Positions 1 through 8,450 of a stretch of 45,492 bases of DNA are shown one piece after another. Each line of letters starts with the position of its first letter. The stretch's first letter is position 1. Origin of the DNA: an uncultured Porphyromonadaceae bacterium (GTDB taxonomy: Bacteria > Bacteroidota > Bacteroidia > Bacteroidales > Muribaculaceae); contig UQLL01000020.1 of the NCBI GenBank assembly GCA_900541835.1, positions 1 to 45,492 on the forward strand, read 5' to 3'. A program made the translations under genes and the position numbers. The notes beneath the pieces were generated by a model that searched no databases, was not told where the DNA came from, and saw nothing but the letters and a program-made list of their open reading frames with translations.

Positions 1-3
1 AAT

Positions 4-52
4 GAGGTTCTGTCTCGATGCGCCAGTCTGAAAAATCAAATAATAGAACCTC
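4..52. repeat. 8-bp inverted repeat at the window edge
   Basis: GAGGTTCT at 4-11 is the exact reverse complement of AGAACCTC at 45-52, with a 33-nt spacer. It lies upstream of the lipoprotein cluster and could be an operator or the end of an upstream transcript. The spacing is long for a terminator and the role is unknown. Confidence 0.3.
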
Positions 53-62
53 CCAAAAATAT

Positions 63-70
63 TAATTTTG
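63..70 (+). promoter_or_regulatory. Bacteroidetes -7 promoter element, lipoprotein cluster
   Basis: TAATTTTG matches the Bacteroidetes -7 consensus TAnnTTTG. It lies 57 nt before the first lipoprotein start at 127. I see no clear -33 TTTG at 19-21 nt upstream. It would drive the decayed lipoprotein remnant and possibly the two intact genes after it. Confidence 0.45.
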
Positions 71-126
71 CATTGTAGCTTCAATGGCCAATGAAGTAAA
101 CCTAATAATCCATCAAAACTAATATC

Positions 127-397
127 ATGCGACAAAACTTGTTATCCCTAATTCTCGTAATGCTATCAGGAATCCTCCTGTCAGCATGTACTTACGATGA
201 CATTGTCATCGGTCATATGAGGAATATTTCGTTAACTTGACGAGAATATCTTACCGGGCGCCAACTTCAACCTGGCGCTCTTCGACCCGAATCTCTCGAG
301 AAACATTCAGATGCTTCGCAATACTCGCTCCTTATTGCCGATACCTAAGGCCAAAAGGCTTTACGATGAACTGAATGTGCCGGTAGTTTTGGAATAA
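127..397 (+). pseudogene. decayed lipoprotein gene remnant
   Basis: An ATG at 127 opens a 37-codon frame with a lipoprotein signal (hydrophobic segment, then LLSAC with the lipid-bearing Cys near residue 21, followed by TYDD). It stops at 238-240. A second open stretch in another frame runs from about 242 to the TAA at 395-397 and reads like protein (ENILPGANFNLALFDPNLSR and onward to NVPVVLE). The two parts together are far shorter than the ~265-residue lipoproteins that follow, so I read this as a frameshifted and internally deleted lipoprotein gene. The alternative is a real 37-residue lipoprotein followed by non-coding DNA. It stands directly ahead of the tandem lipoprotein pair and may be a dead member of the same array, but similarity to those two is not evident by eye. 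Confidence 0.5.
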
Positions 398-436
398 CAC
401 GTTATAAAAAACATCAGTCACTAAACCATAACCAAC

Positions 437-1234
437 ATGAAACAGCTACTTGTATTGGGGCTGGGCATCCTGATGGTCTGTCTGAGCGCATGCTCGGATG
501 ATGACCCTAAGGAGCCACAAAATGCACCCCGCTCGCTCATCACTGAGTTCGTGCGCCCCGGCTCACTCTTCCATGAGGAGTCTGCATTCAACGTTCAGTT
601 TGTTCTGAACGAAGAGACATCGAAGATTGATGGCGTCAAAGTCCTTGATTTCGACATCACGGCTCCCGGATACAGCATTGACTTCTCGACCGACCCGGTA
701 TTCTTTGTGCAACAGCTCACGGAAATCGGAGATTTGAACGCTCCCGAAAATCTCCCCTCCGATTGTGAGTTGTACCGTCCGTCGATAAGGCCGATACGCA
801 CCATCAGCATTTCTGCCAAACATATTTTCGGTGACAACCCTCTGCAGATACAGGACACCGAGGATTGCTCGCGCTTCTTTGGCGTCTCCTATGTGTCGTA
901 CTATGACTTCATAAAGAACGGATATTCATGGGACGGAATCGCAAACGCCGGTCCGATCTACAGGATGGCCCTTGACGAGTTCAACAAAGCAGGCGACAAG
1001 AAATTGGTGGACACTAACGGCATCACTCTCTATCTGCCCGAAGAACTGCAACCTTGTGTACGTAACTACATGTACACTATCAGAATCGAGTATGCCGACG
1101 GTATATACCATAACTTCGAGTGTCGCCCAGTTTCGGACAGAGCGTGGGAGAGACTGCGCAGCATCATAGACAAGTACAACCGAGGTTACATCAGCTTCCC
1201 CGACTGGAACCTCCTCAAAGCCCCGAGAAGATGA
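437..1234 (+). CDS. surface lipoprotein of unknown function (tandem copy 1)
   Basis: This 265-residue predicted lipoprotein has an N-terminal hydrophobic segment ending in CLSAC, with the lipid-bearing Cys at about residue 19. The acidic run SDDD follows; acidic residues right after this Cys are a known surface-export signal in Bacteroidetes lipoproteins, so outer-membrane surface location is likely. I do not recognise a domain. The C-terminal half is clearly paralogous to the next gene: both carry DCS/DCT, a YxxYxFIKNGYSW / YADYINNGYSW block, and an EFN-x-GDKLVD / GDKLID block. The stop overlaps the next start as ATGA at 1231-1234, so the two are translationally coupled. Codons are more AT-rich than in most of the window, which suggests different ancestry or weak expression selection. 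Function unknown; a role in surface binding is only a guess. Confidence 0.8.
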   Translation: MKQLLVLGLGILMVCLSACSDDDPKEPQNAPRSLITEFVRPGSLFHEESAFNVQFVLNEETSKIDGVKVLDFDITAPGYSIDFSTDPVFFVQQLTEIGDLNAPENLPSDCELYRPSIRPIRTISISAKHIFGDNPLQIQDTEDCSRFFGVSYVSYYDFIKNGYSWDGIANAGPIYRMALDEFNKAGDKKLVDTNGITLYLPEELQPCVRNYMYTIRIEYADGIYHNFECRPVSDRAWERLRSIIDKYNRGYISFPDWNLLKAPRR

Positions 1235-2058
1235 AGAAGACTTTAGCATCAGTCATGCTGCTGATGGCGGCGGCAATGCTGAGTTGCTGCTCCGACGATG
1301 ACAACAACTCCCCGCAGCCCGAACCGATACAGAAGTATCAGTCGCTGGTGACCGAATTCCACGAAGCCTATGGTTTCCGCTCGCTTGACACCGAATGTGA
1401 CATGGAAGTGCCGGCCGCTCAGAGAAAAGTCATGGTACCGGTGGAAGGCGTAATAGCATACGAGGCCACTGATTTCAACGCCAATCTCGATGGCATAGCA
1501 CCGAAAGTGCAAGTAAATTCCGGCAAATCCATCACCTTCAACAACAATCCGCATAATTTCAACAAACTGTTGGAAAAATATGGGGACACCCAATATGAGG
1601 GAAATGATGAAGACATCTCCACCTATCGGCCGCATCCATACGCCATAACCGGCATCAAGATGCAAATGACAGACGAGTTCGTATACACAATCAACTGGCA
1701 TGACATGCGGACTCCCGACTACAGTAGCAAATTCCCGATGGGAAGCGACTGCACCAGTCTGTTCAAGATTCGTTATCGCACCTATGCCGACTACATCAAT
1801 AACGGTTATTCATGGGAAGGTCTGGAGTGCAATTCTCCCTGGAAGGAAATGGAGCTTACGGAGTTCAACCGCCGCAGTGGTGACAAGCTCATAGACATGA
1901 CCCGCTTCTATCTAATAGTCAAGGAAGCACCCCAAAACAACCTTTATAATATCCCGTGGCCAATGGTTATGACCGTAAACTTTGAAAATGGCAAGACTAA
2001 CCAACGTAACCGCGACCTTAAGATGGAAATGGTTGTCGACCTCAGTATGTTTAAATAA
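1231..2058 (+). CDS. surface lipoprotein of unknown function (tandem copy 2)
   Basis: This is a 275-residue predicted lipoprotein. I start it at the ATG at 1231, because this start gives a proper signal (MKKTLASVMLLMAAAMLSCC, then SDDD) and overlaps the previous stop by four bases. A longer frame upstream exists but only reads through the neighbour's tail. It shares with the preceding protein the initial LVTEF / LITEF motif, a central DC-Ser/Thr segment, the NGYSWEG block and the GDKLID block. The pair therefore arose by tandem duplication and then diverged strongly. No enzyme motif is visible. The acidic residues after the lipid-bearing Cys suggest surface exposure. A strong hairpin follows at 2079-2111, closing the transcription unit. 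Confidence 0.8.
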   Translation: MKKTLASVMLLMAAAMLSCCSDDDNNSPQPEPIQKYQSLVTEFHEAYGFRSLDTECDMEVPAAQRKVMVPVEGVIAYEATDFNANLDGIAPKVQVNSGKSITFNNNPHNFNKLLEKYGDTQYEGNDEDISTYRPHPYAITGIKMQMTDEFVYTINWHDMRTPDYSSKFPMGSDCTSLFKIRYRTYADYINNGYSWEGLECNSPWKEMELTEFNRRSGDKLIDMTRFYLIVKEAPQNNLYNIPWPMVMTVNFENGKTNQRNRDLKMEMVVDLSMFK

Positions 2059-2078
2059 TGTGCTTGCATACCTCAATA

Positions 2079-2111
2079 AAATCCCGCGCTGAATTTCTCA
2101 GTGCGGGATTT
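2079..2111. terminator. hairpin terminator, probably bidirectional
   Basis: AAATCCCGCGCTGA at 2079-2092 pairs with TCAGTGCGGGATTT at 2098-2111 across a 5-nt loop, with one G-T wobble. T runs follow on one side and A runs precede on the other, so it can stop transcripts from the lipoprotein pair and from the converging flavoprotein gene. Confidence 0.75.
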
Positions 2112-2213
2112 ATGTTACTTATGTGACTTATGTATCAGATGTGGCAGGTGTGCATAGGAGACTTTCGATACATAAGATACAAGACACAAATTTTGCGGCA
2201 GTTCGGGAGCCTG

Positions 2214-2825
2214 TCAGCGGATAAAGTTGGTTACGGCGCGGGACTGTTCGGGTGCGGGAGCTTCGGAGCGTTTGAGGCTGCGGAGCATCCAGGCGATGTT
2301 GCGGCCGAGTGTACGCATGGTCTGCAGGCCTTCGCCATCCTGCCGCACTTCACCCGGGTCGCGCCCATATGCGAGGTTCCAGTATTGCGAGGGAACGACG
2401 GGCATGTTGGAGATGGTGAAATATTTGTCAATGCGGTCGAGGGCACAGTCAGCTCCTGCACGGCGGGCCACGGCAACCGATGCACCCACCTTATAGGTCA
2501 ACATTGATTTGCAAGAGAAGAAGAGGCGGTCGAGCAGGGAACAGAGGCTGCCGGCTGCTCCGGCGTAGTAGACCGGCGTCCCGATGACTATAGCATCGAC
2601 CTCAGGGAGTTTCGCACGCAGTTCGGCATAGATGCCGGAATTGAATACGCATACGCCTGTCTCCATGCATTTGTAGCAGGCGATGCAGCCGGGTACCGGC
2701 TTGTTGCCTATCCATACGATGTCTGCTTCCAGACCCTCCTGACGAAGGGTTGACGCCACTTCTTCAAGAGCGATGTGGGTGTTGCCGTCGCGACGCGGCG
2801 AACCGTTTATCAGTAAAACTTTCAT
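2214..2825 (-). CDS. iron-sulfur flavoprotein / NADPH-dependent FMN reductase family
   Basis: This 203-residue protein has a flavodoxin-like fold. The start MKVLLINGSPRRDGNT gives beta-strand 1 plus the FMN phosphate loop GSPRRDGNT (residues 8-16); a 17-codon upstream extension is rejected because it would displace this strand from the N-terminus. A compact Cys cluster follows at C47, C50, C53 and C59 (CIACYKCMETGVC). This matches the CX2CX2CX4-7C motif that binds a 4Fe-4S cluster in archaeal-type iron-sulfur flavoproteins. A GTPVYYAG segment near residue 85 is the usual second flavin contact. A role in cytoplasmic electron transfer or quinone/nitro-compound/oxygen reduction is expected; the substrate is unknown. 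It lies downstream of ribonuclease Z on the same strand with an 80-nt gap, so it may be expressed separately. Confidence 0.85.
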   Translation of the reverse strand: MKVLLINGSPRRDGNTHIALEEVASTLRQEGLEADIVWIGNKPVPGCIACYKCMETGVCVFNSGIYAELRAKLPEVDAIVIGTPVYYAGAAGSLCSLLDRLFFSCKSMLTYKVGASVAVARRAGADCALDRIDKYFTISNMPVVPSQYWNLAYGRDPGEVRQDGEGLQTMRTLGRNIAWMLRSLKRSEAPAPEQSRAVTNFIR

Positions 2826-2905
2826 TGCGAGTATTTTTTTGTTTTGCGAGTTTTGCAGGGGATGGGTGAGCCACACTACTCAAACTCCGGATAGAGCCGG
2901 ATGGT

Positions 2906-3820
2906 TCAGTCAAGTCGAAGGCGCATGCCCTCGTTTGCCAAAATTGAGGCGGGAAAGAGTTCTCGGGCCTGAGTCAGCAGCGGCTCCTCGGTTTTATACG
3001 CGGAAGAGAAATGCGTCAGCAACAGTTGCTTTGCACCGGCTTCGCGAGCGAGCATGGCAGCCTGTCGGGCGGTTGAGTGACCGCGCTCGGCAGCCTGCGG
3101 GGCACGGTCATCGCCGTAAGTGGCGTCATGGAGCATCAGGTCTACGCCATGCACCAGGGGTGCGAGCGACGGTTTATAGGCCGTGTCGCAGAGATGAGCA
3201 TAACTGACGGAGGGCGTAGGGTCACGTGTAAGCCAAGCGTTAGGGATCACGGTTCCATCCTCTTTGACAAAATCCTCGCCTGCCTGCAGACGTCGGCGCC
3301 ACGCTACCGGCACTTTATGGAAGTCGAGCATATCCTGTAGAAGGTGCCTCATACGCGGTTTCTCTTTGAAGATATACCCGACACAATCCACACGGTGATT
3401 GAGAGGCAACGCTTCTACCGAGAGCGCGTCGGTGTCGAGTACCACTCCCCTCTCCGGCTCCATGACATCATATTCCAGCTCATAGCCAAGTTCATATCCG
3501 AAGAAGGCACGTATGCGGTCGATGAAACGAATGCCTTCGCGGAAAGTGTGTATCGTCACCCGCCCGCAGTGCCCGTTCAGACTCAGCGTCTGGAGCAGGC
3601 CCGGCAGGCCGAGAATATGGTCGCCGTGGAGGTGTGTGAGGAAGATGTGGCGCAGACGCGAGAATTTCAGCCCCATGCGCTGCATCTGCTGCTGCGCCCC
3701 CTCGCCGCAGTCAATCATGTAGAGCGCTTCGCGAAAGTTCAGCACCGTACACGACTGGTTATGCCGCACCGAGGGCTTGGCGGAGCCGCAGCCGAGGATG
3801 TTCAGGGTACAGGTACTCAC
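2906..3820 (-). CDS. rnz: ribonuclease Z (tRNA 3' processing endonuclease)
   Basis: This 304-residue metallo-beta-lactamase-fold endonuclease cleaves tRNA precursors just after the discriminator base so that CCA can be added. The zinc motif THLHGDH is at residues 62-68 (H63, H65, D67, H68). The sequence begins with the family-typical beta-strand and NILGCGSAKP, and later shows LMLHDATYGDD and LLTHFSSAY, which carry the remaining metal ligands. The start is a GTG at 3818-3820 that shares one base with the TAG stop of the upstream serine dehydratase gene, implying translational coupling. Length is normal for the long bacterial form. The function fits this genome: the tRNA-Leu gene at 14477 does not encode CCA, so its 3' end must be processed and then extended. 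Confidence 0.93.
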   Translation of the reverse strand: MSTCTLNILGCGSAKPSVRHNQSCTVLNFREALYMIDCGEGAQQQMQRMGLKFSRLRHIFLTHLHGDHILGLPGLLQTLSLNGHCGRVTIHTFREGIRFIDRIRAFFGYELGYELEYDVMEPERGVVLDTDALSVEALPLNHRVDCVGYIFKEKPRMRHLLQDMLDFHKVPVAWRRRLQAGEDFVKEDGTVIPNAWLTRDPTPSVSYAHLCDTAYKPSLAPLVHGVDLMLHDATYGDDRAPQAAERGHSTARQAAMLAREAGAKQLLLTHFSSAYKTEEPLLTQARELFPASILANEGMRLRLD

Positions 3821-5022
3821 TATTTCATCGCTTTGGCGAGGCCGCCTTCACTTGTCTCCTTGTAAAGTGAGGGGAGATCGTGGCCAGTCTCCTTCATGAC
3901 TTCTACGAGGCGGTCGAAGCTGACGCGGTGTGAGCCGTCGGAGAAAGTGGCGTAGATGTTTGCATCGAGAGCGCGGGCGGCAGCGTAGGCGTTGCGCTCG
4001 ATGCAGGGTATCTGGACGAGGCCGCAGACGGGGTCGCAAGTCATGCCGAGATGATGTTCCAGGCCCATCTCGGCTGCATACTCTATCTGCTTTGGGGAAC
4101 CGCCGAAGAGCTGGCAGGCGGCGGCGGCGGCCATGGCGCAGGCCACGCCGACCTCGCCCTGACATCCTACCTCGGCGCCGGAGATAGAGGCGTTGTGCTT
4201 GACGATGTTGCCGATTAGTCCAGCGGTGGCCAAAGCGCGGAGTATCCGCTGCTCGGCCATGTCGCGGCTCTTCCATATGTGGTAGAGAACGCCCGGCAGC
4301 ACGCCCGACGAGCCGCAGGTGGGGGCGGTGACGATGACACCGCCTGAGGCGTTCTCCTCGCTGACTGCCAGAGCATAGGCGAATGTCAGGCCGCGTGTGC
4401 GGAGGTTGTCCTTGAAGCCCTCGGCCTTGACCAGGTAGGTGCTGGCCTTGCGGCGTAGGTTGAGGGGTCCGGGGAGACGCCCCTCGGCGGCCAGGCCGCG
4501 CTCCACGGCCTCCTTCATGGCCTGCCACACCTGACGCAGGTAGTCCCAGATGTCTGGCTTCTCGCACTGCGCCACATACTCCCAGTAGTTGCGGCCGGTG
4601 CGTTCGCAGTAGTCGAGAATCTCGGCCATGGTGTTGAGGCTGTAGATCTCGGCCAGCTCTCCGAAAGAGGCGCCCTCCTCTACTATGGCACCTCCGCCGA
4701 CGGAGTAGTAGGTCTTCTCGCTGGTGGGGAAGCCCTCGCTGTCGAGCGTGCGGAACGTCATGCCGTTGGGATGATAGTCGAGGAAGACGTCCGGCTTCCA
4801 TATGATTTTCAGTGGCAGACCTGTCGGCTCGAAGACCTGCTGGATGGCGACATCGGTCATGTGACCCTTGCCTGTGGCGGCGAGGCTGCCGAACAGGGTG
4901 ACTTCGTAGGCGGCGGCGCTGTGGTGGTCGCGCAAGAAGGCCTCGGCGGCGAAACGCGGACCCATGGTGTGGCTCGACGACGGCCCCACTCCGATGCGGT
5001 ATATCTCCCGGATGCTTTTCAT
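3820..5022 (-). CDS. sdaA: L-serine ammonia-lyase (single-chain, iron-sulfur)
   Basis: This 400-residue enzyme deaminates L-serine to pyruvate and ammonia in the cytoplasm. It is the single-chain form, in which the beta domain (residues ~1-150, with the GPSSSHTMGPRFAA signature) and the alpha domain are fused. The alpha domain shows TAPTCGSSGVLPGVL, the GAEVGCQGEVGVACAMAAAA segment, and CDPVCGLVQIPCIERNA. Cysteines in these segments are the expected 4Fe-4S cluster ligands. The ATG at 5020-5022 follows a -7 promoter motif by only four bases, suggesting a nearly leaderless mRNA. The TAG stop overlaps the GTG start of ribonuclease Z. An unrelated long reading frame in the same stretch is a GC-rich shadow. 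Confidence 0.95.
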   Translation of the reverse strand: MKSIREIYRIGVGPSSSHTMGPRFAAEAFLRDHHSAAAYEVTLFGSLAATGKGHMTDVAIQQVFEPTGLPLKIIWKPDVFLDYHPNGMTFRTLDSEGFPTSEKTYYSVGGGAIVEEGASFGELAEIYSLNTMAEILDYCERTGRNYWEYVAQCEKPDIWDYLRQVWQAMKEAVERGLAAEGRLPGPLNLRRKASTYLVKAEGFKDNLRTRGLTFAYALAVSEENASGGVIVTAPTCGSSGVLPGVLYHIWKSRDMAEQRILRALATAGLIGNIVKHNASISGAEVGCQGEVGVACAMAAAAACQLFGGSPKQIEYAAEMGLEHHLGMTCDPVCGLVQIPCIERNAYAAARALDANIYATFSDGSHRVSFDRLVEVMKETGHDLPSLYKETSEGGLAKAMK

Positions 5023-5026
5023 ACTG

Positions 5027-5034
5027 CAAAGGTA
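5027..5034 (-). promoter_or_regulatory. -7 promoter element of sdaA
   Basis: On the minus strand this reads TACCTTTG, a perfect match to TAnnTTTG, with only CAGT between it and the ATG. If the motif is used in the usual way, transcription starts within a few bases of the start codon, giving a leaderless or nearly leaderless transcript. Confidence 0.65.
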
Positions 5035-5059
5035 CGAAAAAAAGCTGAGAGATTCTTAA

Positions 5060-5132
5060 AGCCGAGGGCCGAGAGACGAGAGACGGTCTGAGACCCGTAT
5101 GTCGCCATACTATCAGCCCTCAGCCCTCGGCT
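5060..5132. repeat. 14-bp inverted repeat between divergent genes
   Basis: AGCCGAGGGCCGAG at 5060-5073 pairs with CTCAGCCCTCGGCT at 5119-5132 with one wobble/mismatch, across a 45-nt spacer rich in GAGAGACG and CAGCCCT units. It lies between the divergent sdaA and TonB-receptor starts. It resembles the low-complexity GAGAG/CTCTC repeats seen elsewhere in the window rather than a defined operator. Confidence 0.45.
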
Positions 5133-5176
5133 TTCTCTCCCCAAAAATTGGGATTGGGCGGTCAAGCATTATTAAC

Positions 5177-5184
5177 GAACTTTG
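5177..5184 (+). promoter_or_regulatory. weak -7-like element, TonB receptor
   Basis: GAACTTTG differs from TAnnTTTG at the first base and lies 8 nt before the ATG at 5193. This is the same spacing range as other promoters here. It is a plausible but weaker match. I see no riboswitch-like conserved box in the upstream 150 nt. Confidence 0.35.
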
Positions 5185-5192
5185 CAGACGGA

Positions 5193-7421
5193 ATGAGAAA
5201 GGTGATTATACTCATATTGCTGGCCGTACAGGCCCTGGCGCTCCGGGCCGTTCCGGGCGAGGAAACCTCCGAGACCGTCGCCGACACTGTTCAGCTGCAG
5301 GAGGTGGAGGTCGTAGCCATCAAGGGGGGTGGCCAGTCGCTGCCCGACGCGGTGTCGGCCACGGTGGTCGGCCGGCGCGAAGCCGAGCAGCTCAACATCC
5401 AGGCGCTCAAGGGCCTCAGCGACGTCGTGCCCAACTTCTTCGTGCCGGATTACGGCTCCCGCATCACATCCTCAATTTATGTGAGGGGACTGGGGGCGCG
5501 CATGGACCAGCCGGCCGTCGGCCTGACCGTGGACAACGTGCCTTTCCTCAACAAGGACGCCTACGACTTCGACATCCCCGACATCGTGCGCATGGACATG
5601 CTTCGCGGGCCGCAGTCCACCCTGTACGGGCGCAACACCCTCTGTGGCCTAATCAGCATCACCACCCTCTCGCCGCTGCAATGGCAGGGCGTGCGGCTAC
5701 AGGCCGAGTATGGCCGAGCCAACTCCTACCGCACATCCGTCTCCGCCTACTGGAAGGCCAACGAACACCTCGGATTCGCCATCATCGGCCAGGCCAACGG
5801 CACCGATGGCTTCTACACCAATGAATACAACGGTCGCAAGACGGGCCGCGAACGCCAGTACTCCGGACGTTTCAAGGCCGACTGGGCACCAACCTCGGCC
5901 TTCCGCCTCAGCAACACGCTGTTTGTCAGCAACCTCGACCAAAGCGGATACCCCTACCGCAACGTCCAGACCGACCGCATCGACTACAACGACACCTGCT
6001 TCTACCGCCGCTTCCTGCTCACCGACGGCCTCTCCGCGTCGCTCAACATCGACAATGTAGTGTCGCTCAGCAGCATCACCTCCTTCCAGCTTCTGCACGA
6101 CAACATGACGCTCGACCAGGACTTCCTGCCACTCGACTATTTCACCCTGACGCAGCGCAAGCGGGAATACGGGCTGACGCAGGACTTCGTGGCACGGGGC
6201 CTTAAGAAAACGGCGCTGACATGGCTCGGCGGCCTCTTCGGCTTCTACAAGCACAACGACATGTACGCGCCGGTGACGTTCGGCGACATGGGAATCCGCT
6301 CCCTGATCGAGGAGCACCGCAACGCCTCCAACCCCGACTACCCCATCGCCTGGGACACCCGGCAGTTCACCCTCGGCAGCGACTTCACCATCCCCACCTA
6401 CGGCCTGGCGGCATACGGGCAGGCCGAATACCGCCTTGGCAACTTCACCCTCACCGGCGGCCTGCGCCTGGACTACGAACATTCCACCCTGCGCTACCAC
6501 TCCCGCTGCGCCACCGGATACAGCATCCTCCACGACGGACAGGTCTACGGCCACGTGCCCGTGGACATTGACCAGCAGGGACGCCTGACACGCCATTTCC
6601 TGGAGCTATTGCCCAAAGTGGCCGTCAGCTACCGCGCTTCGGAACAGGTCAGCCTTTACGCCTCCTGGACCAAGGGCTACAAGGCCGGAGGCTTCAACAC
6701 GCAGATGTTCAGCGACGTGCTCCAGCAGCGCCTGATGAACATCATGGGCATCGGCTCGGCCTACGACGTCGACCAGATTGTCGGCTACAAGCCGGAAAAG
6801 AGCTGGAACTACGAAGCAGGCACGCACCTCGACCTGCTCGGGCACCGCCTGCGCCTCGACGCCTCCCTGTTCTGGATAGAGTGCCGCGACCAACAGCTGA
6901 CCATGTTCCCCGACGGCACCACCACGGGCCGCATCATGACCAACGCCGGACGCACCCGCAGCGTCGGCGGCGAGTTCCAAGCCGACTACCGCCCCACCGA
7001 CAGGCTGCTATTCCGCGCCTCCTATGGCTACACCCGCGCCAGATTCCGCCACTTCAACAACGGCCAGGCCGACTTCGCCGGCAAGACCATCCCCTACGCC
7101 CCATCCAATACCCTATTCCTGCAGGCACAGCACACCTTTCCCCTCGGCCGCGAAGCCAGCCTCGACATCGAGGCCCACACCACCGGCACCGGCAAGATAT
7201 ACTGGAACGAGGCCAACACCCTGCGCCAGCCATTCTACATGCAGCTCGGCGCATCCGCCACCCTCGGCTGGCGCGACTTCCAGGCGCAGCTCTGGGGAGA
7301 GAACCTCACCGGAACCCGCTTCGACACCTTCTACTTCATGTCCATGCGCAACGAGTTCCTGCAGCGCGGACGCCCCTGGCGCATCGGAATAACCCTCAGA
7401 TACAATTTTACATTGATTTAA
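5193..7421 (+). CDS. TonB-dependent outer-membrane receptor
   Basis: This 742-residue receptor imports a ligand across the outer membrane using TonB energy. I start it at 5193 because MRKVIILILLAVQALALRAV is a good signal peptide; the frame is open upstream but has no signal there. A TonB-box-like stretch (TVQLQEVEVVA, residues ~32-42) precedes the plug domain (~45-165; VPDYGSRITSSIYVRGLGAR, VDNVPF, MDMLRGPQSTLYGRNTLCG). The rest alternates amphipathic strands of a 22-strand barrel and ends in TLRYNFTLI. It lacks the N-terminal CarboxypepD-regulatory domain of SusC-type receptors and no SusD follows, so it is not a standard glycan-uptake pair. It resembles siderophore, cobalamin or small-molecule receptors. 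A lipoprotein gene follows after 102 nt and may be its accessory. The substrate is not deducible. Confidence 0.9.
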   Translation: MRKVIILILLAVQALALRAVPGEETSETVADTVQLQEVEVVAIKGGGQSLPDAVSATVVGRREAEQLNIQALKGLSDVVPNFFVPDYGSRITSSIYVRGLGARMDQPAVGLTVDNVPFLNKDAYDFDIPDIVRMDMLRGPQSTLYGRNTLCGLISITTLSPLQWQGVRLQAEYGRANSYRTSVSAYWKANEHLGFAIIGQANGTDGFYTNEYNGRKTGRERQYSGRFKADWAPTSAFRLSNTLFVSNLDQSGYPYRNVQTDRIDYNDTCFYRRFLLTDGLSASLNIDNVVSLSSITSFQLLHDNMTLDQDFLPLDYFTLTQRKREYGLTQDFVARGLKKTALTWLGGLFGFYKHNDMYAPVTFGDMGIRSLIEEHRNASNPDYPIAWDTRQFTLGSDFTIPTYGLAAYGQAEYRLGNFTLTGGLRLDYEHSTLRYHSRCATGYSILHDGQVYGHVPVDIDQQGRLTRHFLELLPKVAVSYRASEQVSLYASWTKGYKAGGFNTQMFSDVLQQRLMNIMGIGSAYDVDQIVGYKPEKSWNYEAGTHLDLLGHRLRLDASLFWIECRDQQLTMFPDGTTTGRIMTNAGRTRSVGGEFQADYRPTDRLLFRASYGYTRARFRHFNNGQADFAGKTIPYAPSNTLFLQAQHTFPLGREASLDIEAHTTGTGKIYWNEANTLRQPFYMQLGASATLGWRDFQAQLWGENLTGTRFDTFYFMSMRNEFLQRGRPWRIGITLRYNFTLI

Positions 7422-7523
7422 TAGTTAGATTAAGGTATAGAACCAAGAGTATAGAGTCCAGAGTTGTCGCTCCTATAACTCATTCTATCATTTCTGTAAT
7501 TAATGCAAAAACAACCCGCAAAT

Positions 7524-8429
7524 ATGAAAAAACTGATTCTCACCTCGCTCGCCGCAGCCGCCCTGACGCTGACCGGCTGCGACAGCAAGAACGACAGCCC
7601 CGCCACCGAGACTTTCGGCGAAAGCGTGGCCACCCTGCTCGTGCCCTCGGGCAGCACCGACAACGCATCCGCCCAGATGGTGCAGTACACCGTCGAGAAC
7701 AACTACTCCACCGGGCGCGCCCAACTCGGCATCAACGGTCTGGAGTACGACGGCACCCAGTACCGCTTCCTTGGCTACGACATCCCCTTCAACTACACCG
7801 ACTACTACAACGGACGCCTCGAGACCATGAACGTTGCCGCCATACCCGACGCCAATGGAGGCTCCGCAGCCACCAGCGTGTCTGCCACCATCGCCACCAT
7901 GCTCAACTTCCGCCCGTCCGAGCTCGTGCAGCCACTGCCCGTCAAGCGCCAGTACTCCATCTCATTCAACGTCGGCAACCTCTTCACTGCCCGCACCTTC
8001 GACAGCCAAGGCACATACTTCGGCCAGACCATGACCACCTACGTCTACAACGAGCAGCACAAGGAGTTCTCAACCGACAAGCCGATCTATGCCGTAGACA
8101 TGGACCTGGAGGCCGGCACCGCCAACGTCACCATCTACAACCCCGTGTTCGCCGCCGAGATGCCACCGTCGATGGCCAGCACCATGCTGCTGCTCGAGGG
8201 TCTGAAGATCACCTACACCCACGACGCCTTCCGGATAACCGGCACCGACATCGTGCCCAAGGTGCGCGAAGGAGCCCTGATGACCCCCAACCCCGCATTC
8301 ACCTTCAACAGCTTCCTGCTGCAGTCCAACGCATCCGACCTTCGGGCCGCCCAGATCTCGTTCAAGGTAGCGGGCCGCTACGACGGCATGGCCGGAGTCA
8401 CCACCGATTTCAACCGCAACAACCAGTAA
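7524..8429 (+). CDS. lipoprotein of unknown function, partner candidate of the TonB receptor
   Basis: This is a 301-residue predicted lipoprotein. The start at 7524 (MKKLILTSLAAAALTLTGC) gives a lipobox with Cys at residue 19; an in-frame ATG seven codons earlier would only lengthen the signal. The mature part is rich in beta-type sequence, with repeated Y/T/N-rich strands and no catalytic motif that I recognise. Residues ~50-80 (QYTVENNYSTGRAQLGINGL) suggest a beta-sandwich. Its position 102 nt after the TonB receptor on the same strand, followed by a strong terminator, suggests cotranscription and a substrate-binding or stabilising role at the outer membrane. That role is inference from context only. 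Confidence 0.75.
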   Translation: MKKLILTSLAAAALTLTGCDSKNDSPATETFGESVATLLVPSGSTDNASAQMVQYTVENNYSTGRAQLGINGLEYDGTQYRFLGYDIPFNYTDYYNGRLETMNVAAIPDANGGSAATSVSATIATMLNFRPSELVQPLPVKRQYSISFNVGNLFTARTFDSQGTYFGQTMTTYVYNEQHKEFSTDKPIYAVDMDLEAGTANVTIYNPVFAAEMPPSMASTMLLLEGLKITYTHDAFRITGTDIVPKVREGALMTPNPAFTFNSFLLQSNASDLRAAQISFKVAGRYDGMAGVTTDFNRNNQ

Positions 8430-8450
8430 CAAAGCAGTAACAAAGCCGAG

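Noticed and set aside
1120..1230. Upstream in-frame start for the second lipoprotein
   Set aside because: It would remove the N-terminal signal peptide; the 1231 ATG gives a proper lipoprotein start and stop-start overlap.
3848..5029. Long 393-codon frame overlapping sdaA
   Set aside because: It is in another frame of the same strand, Arg/Pro-rich and without domain signatures; the sdaA frame has all serine dehydratase motifs.
5035..5192. Cobalamin or other riboswitch before the TonB receptor
   Set aside because: No conserved box or structured leader; the stretch is a low-complexity GAGAG/CTC inverted repeat, and the predicted leader is short.
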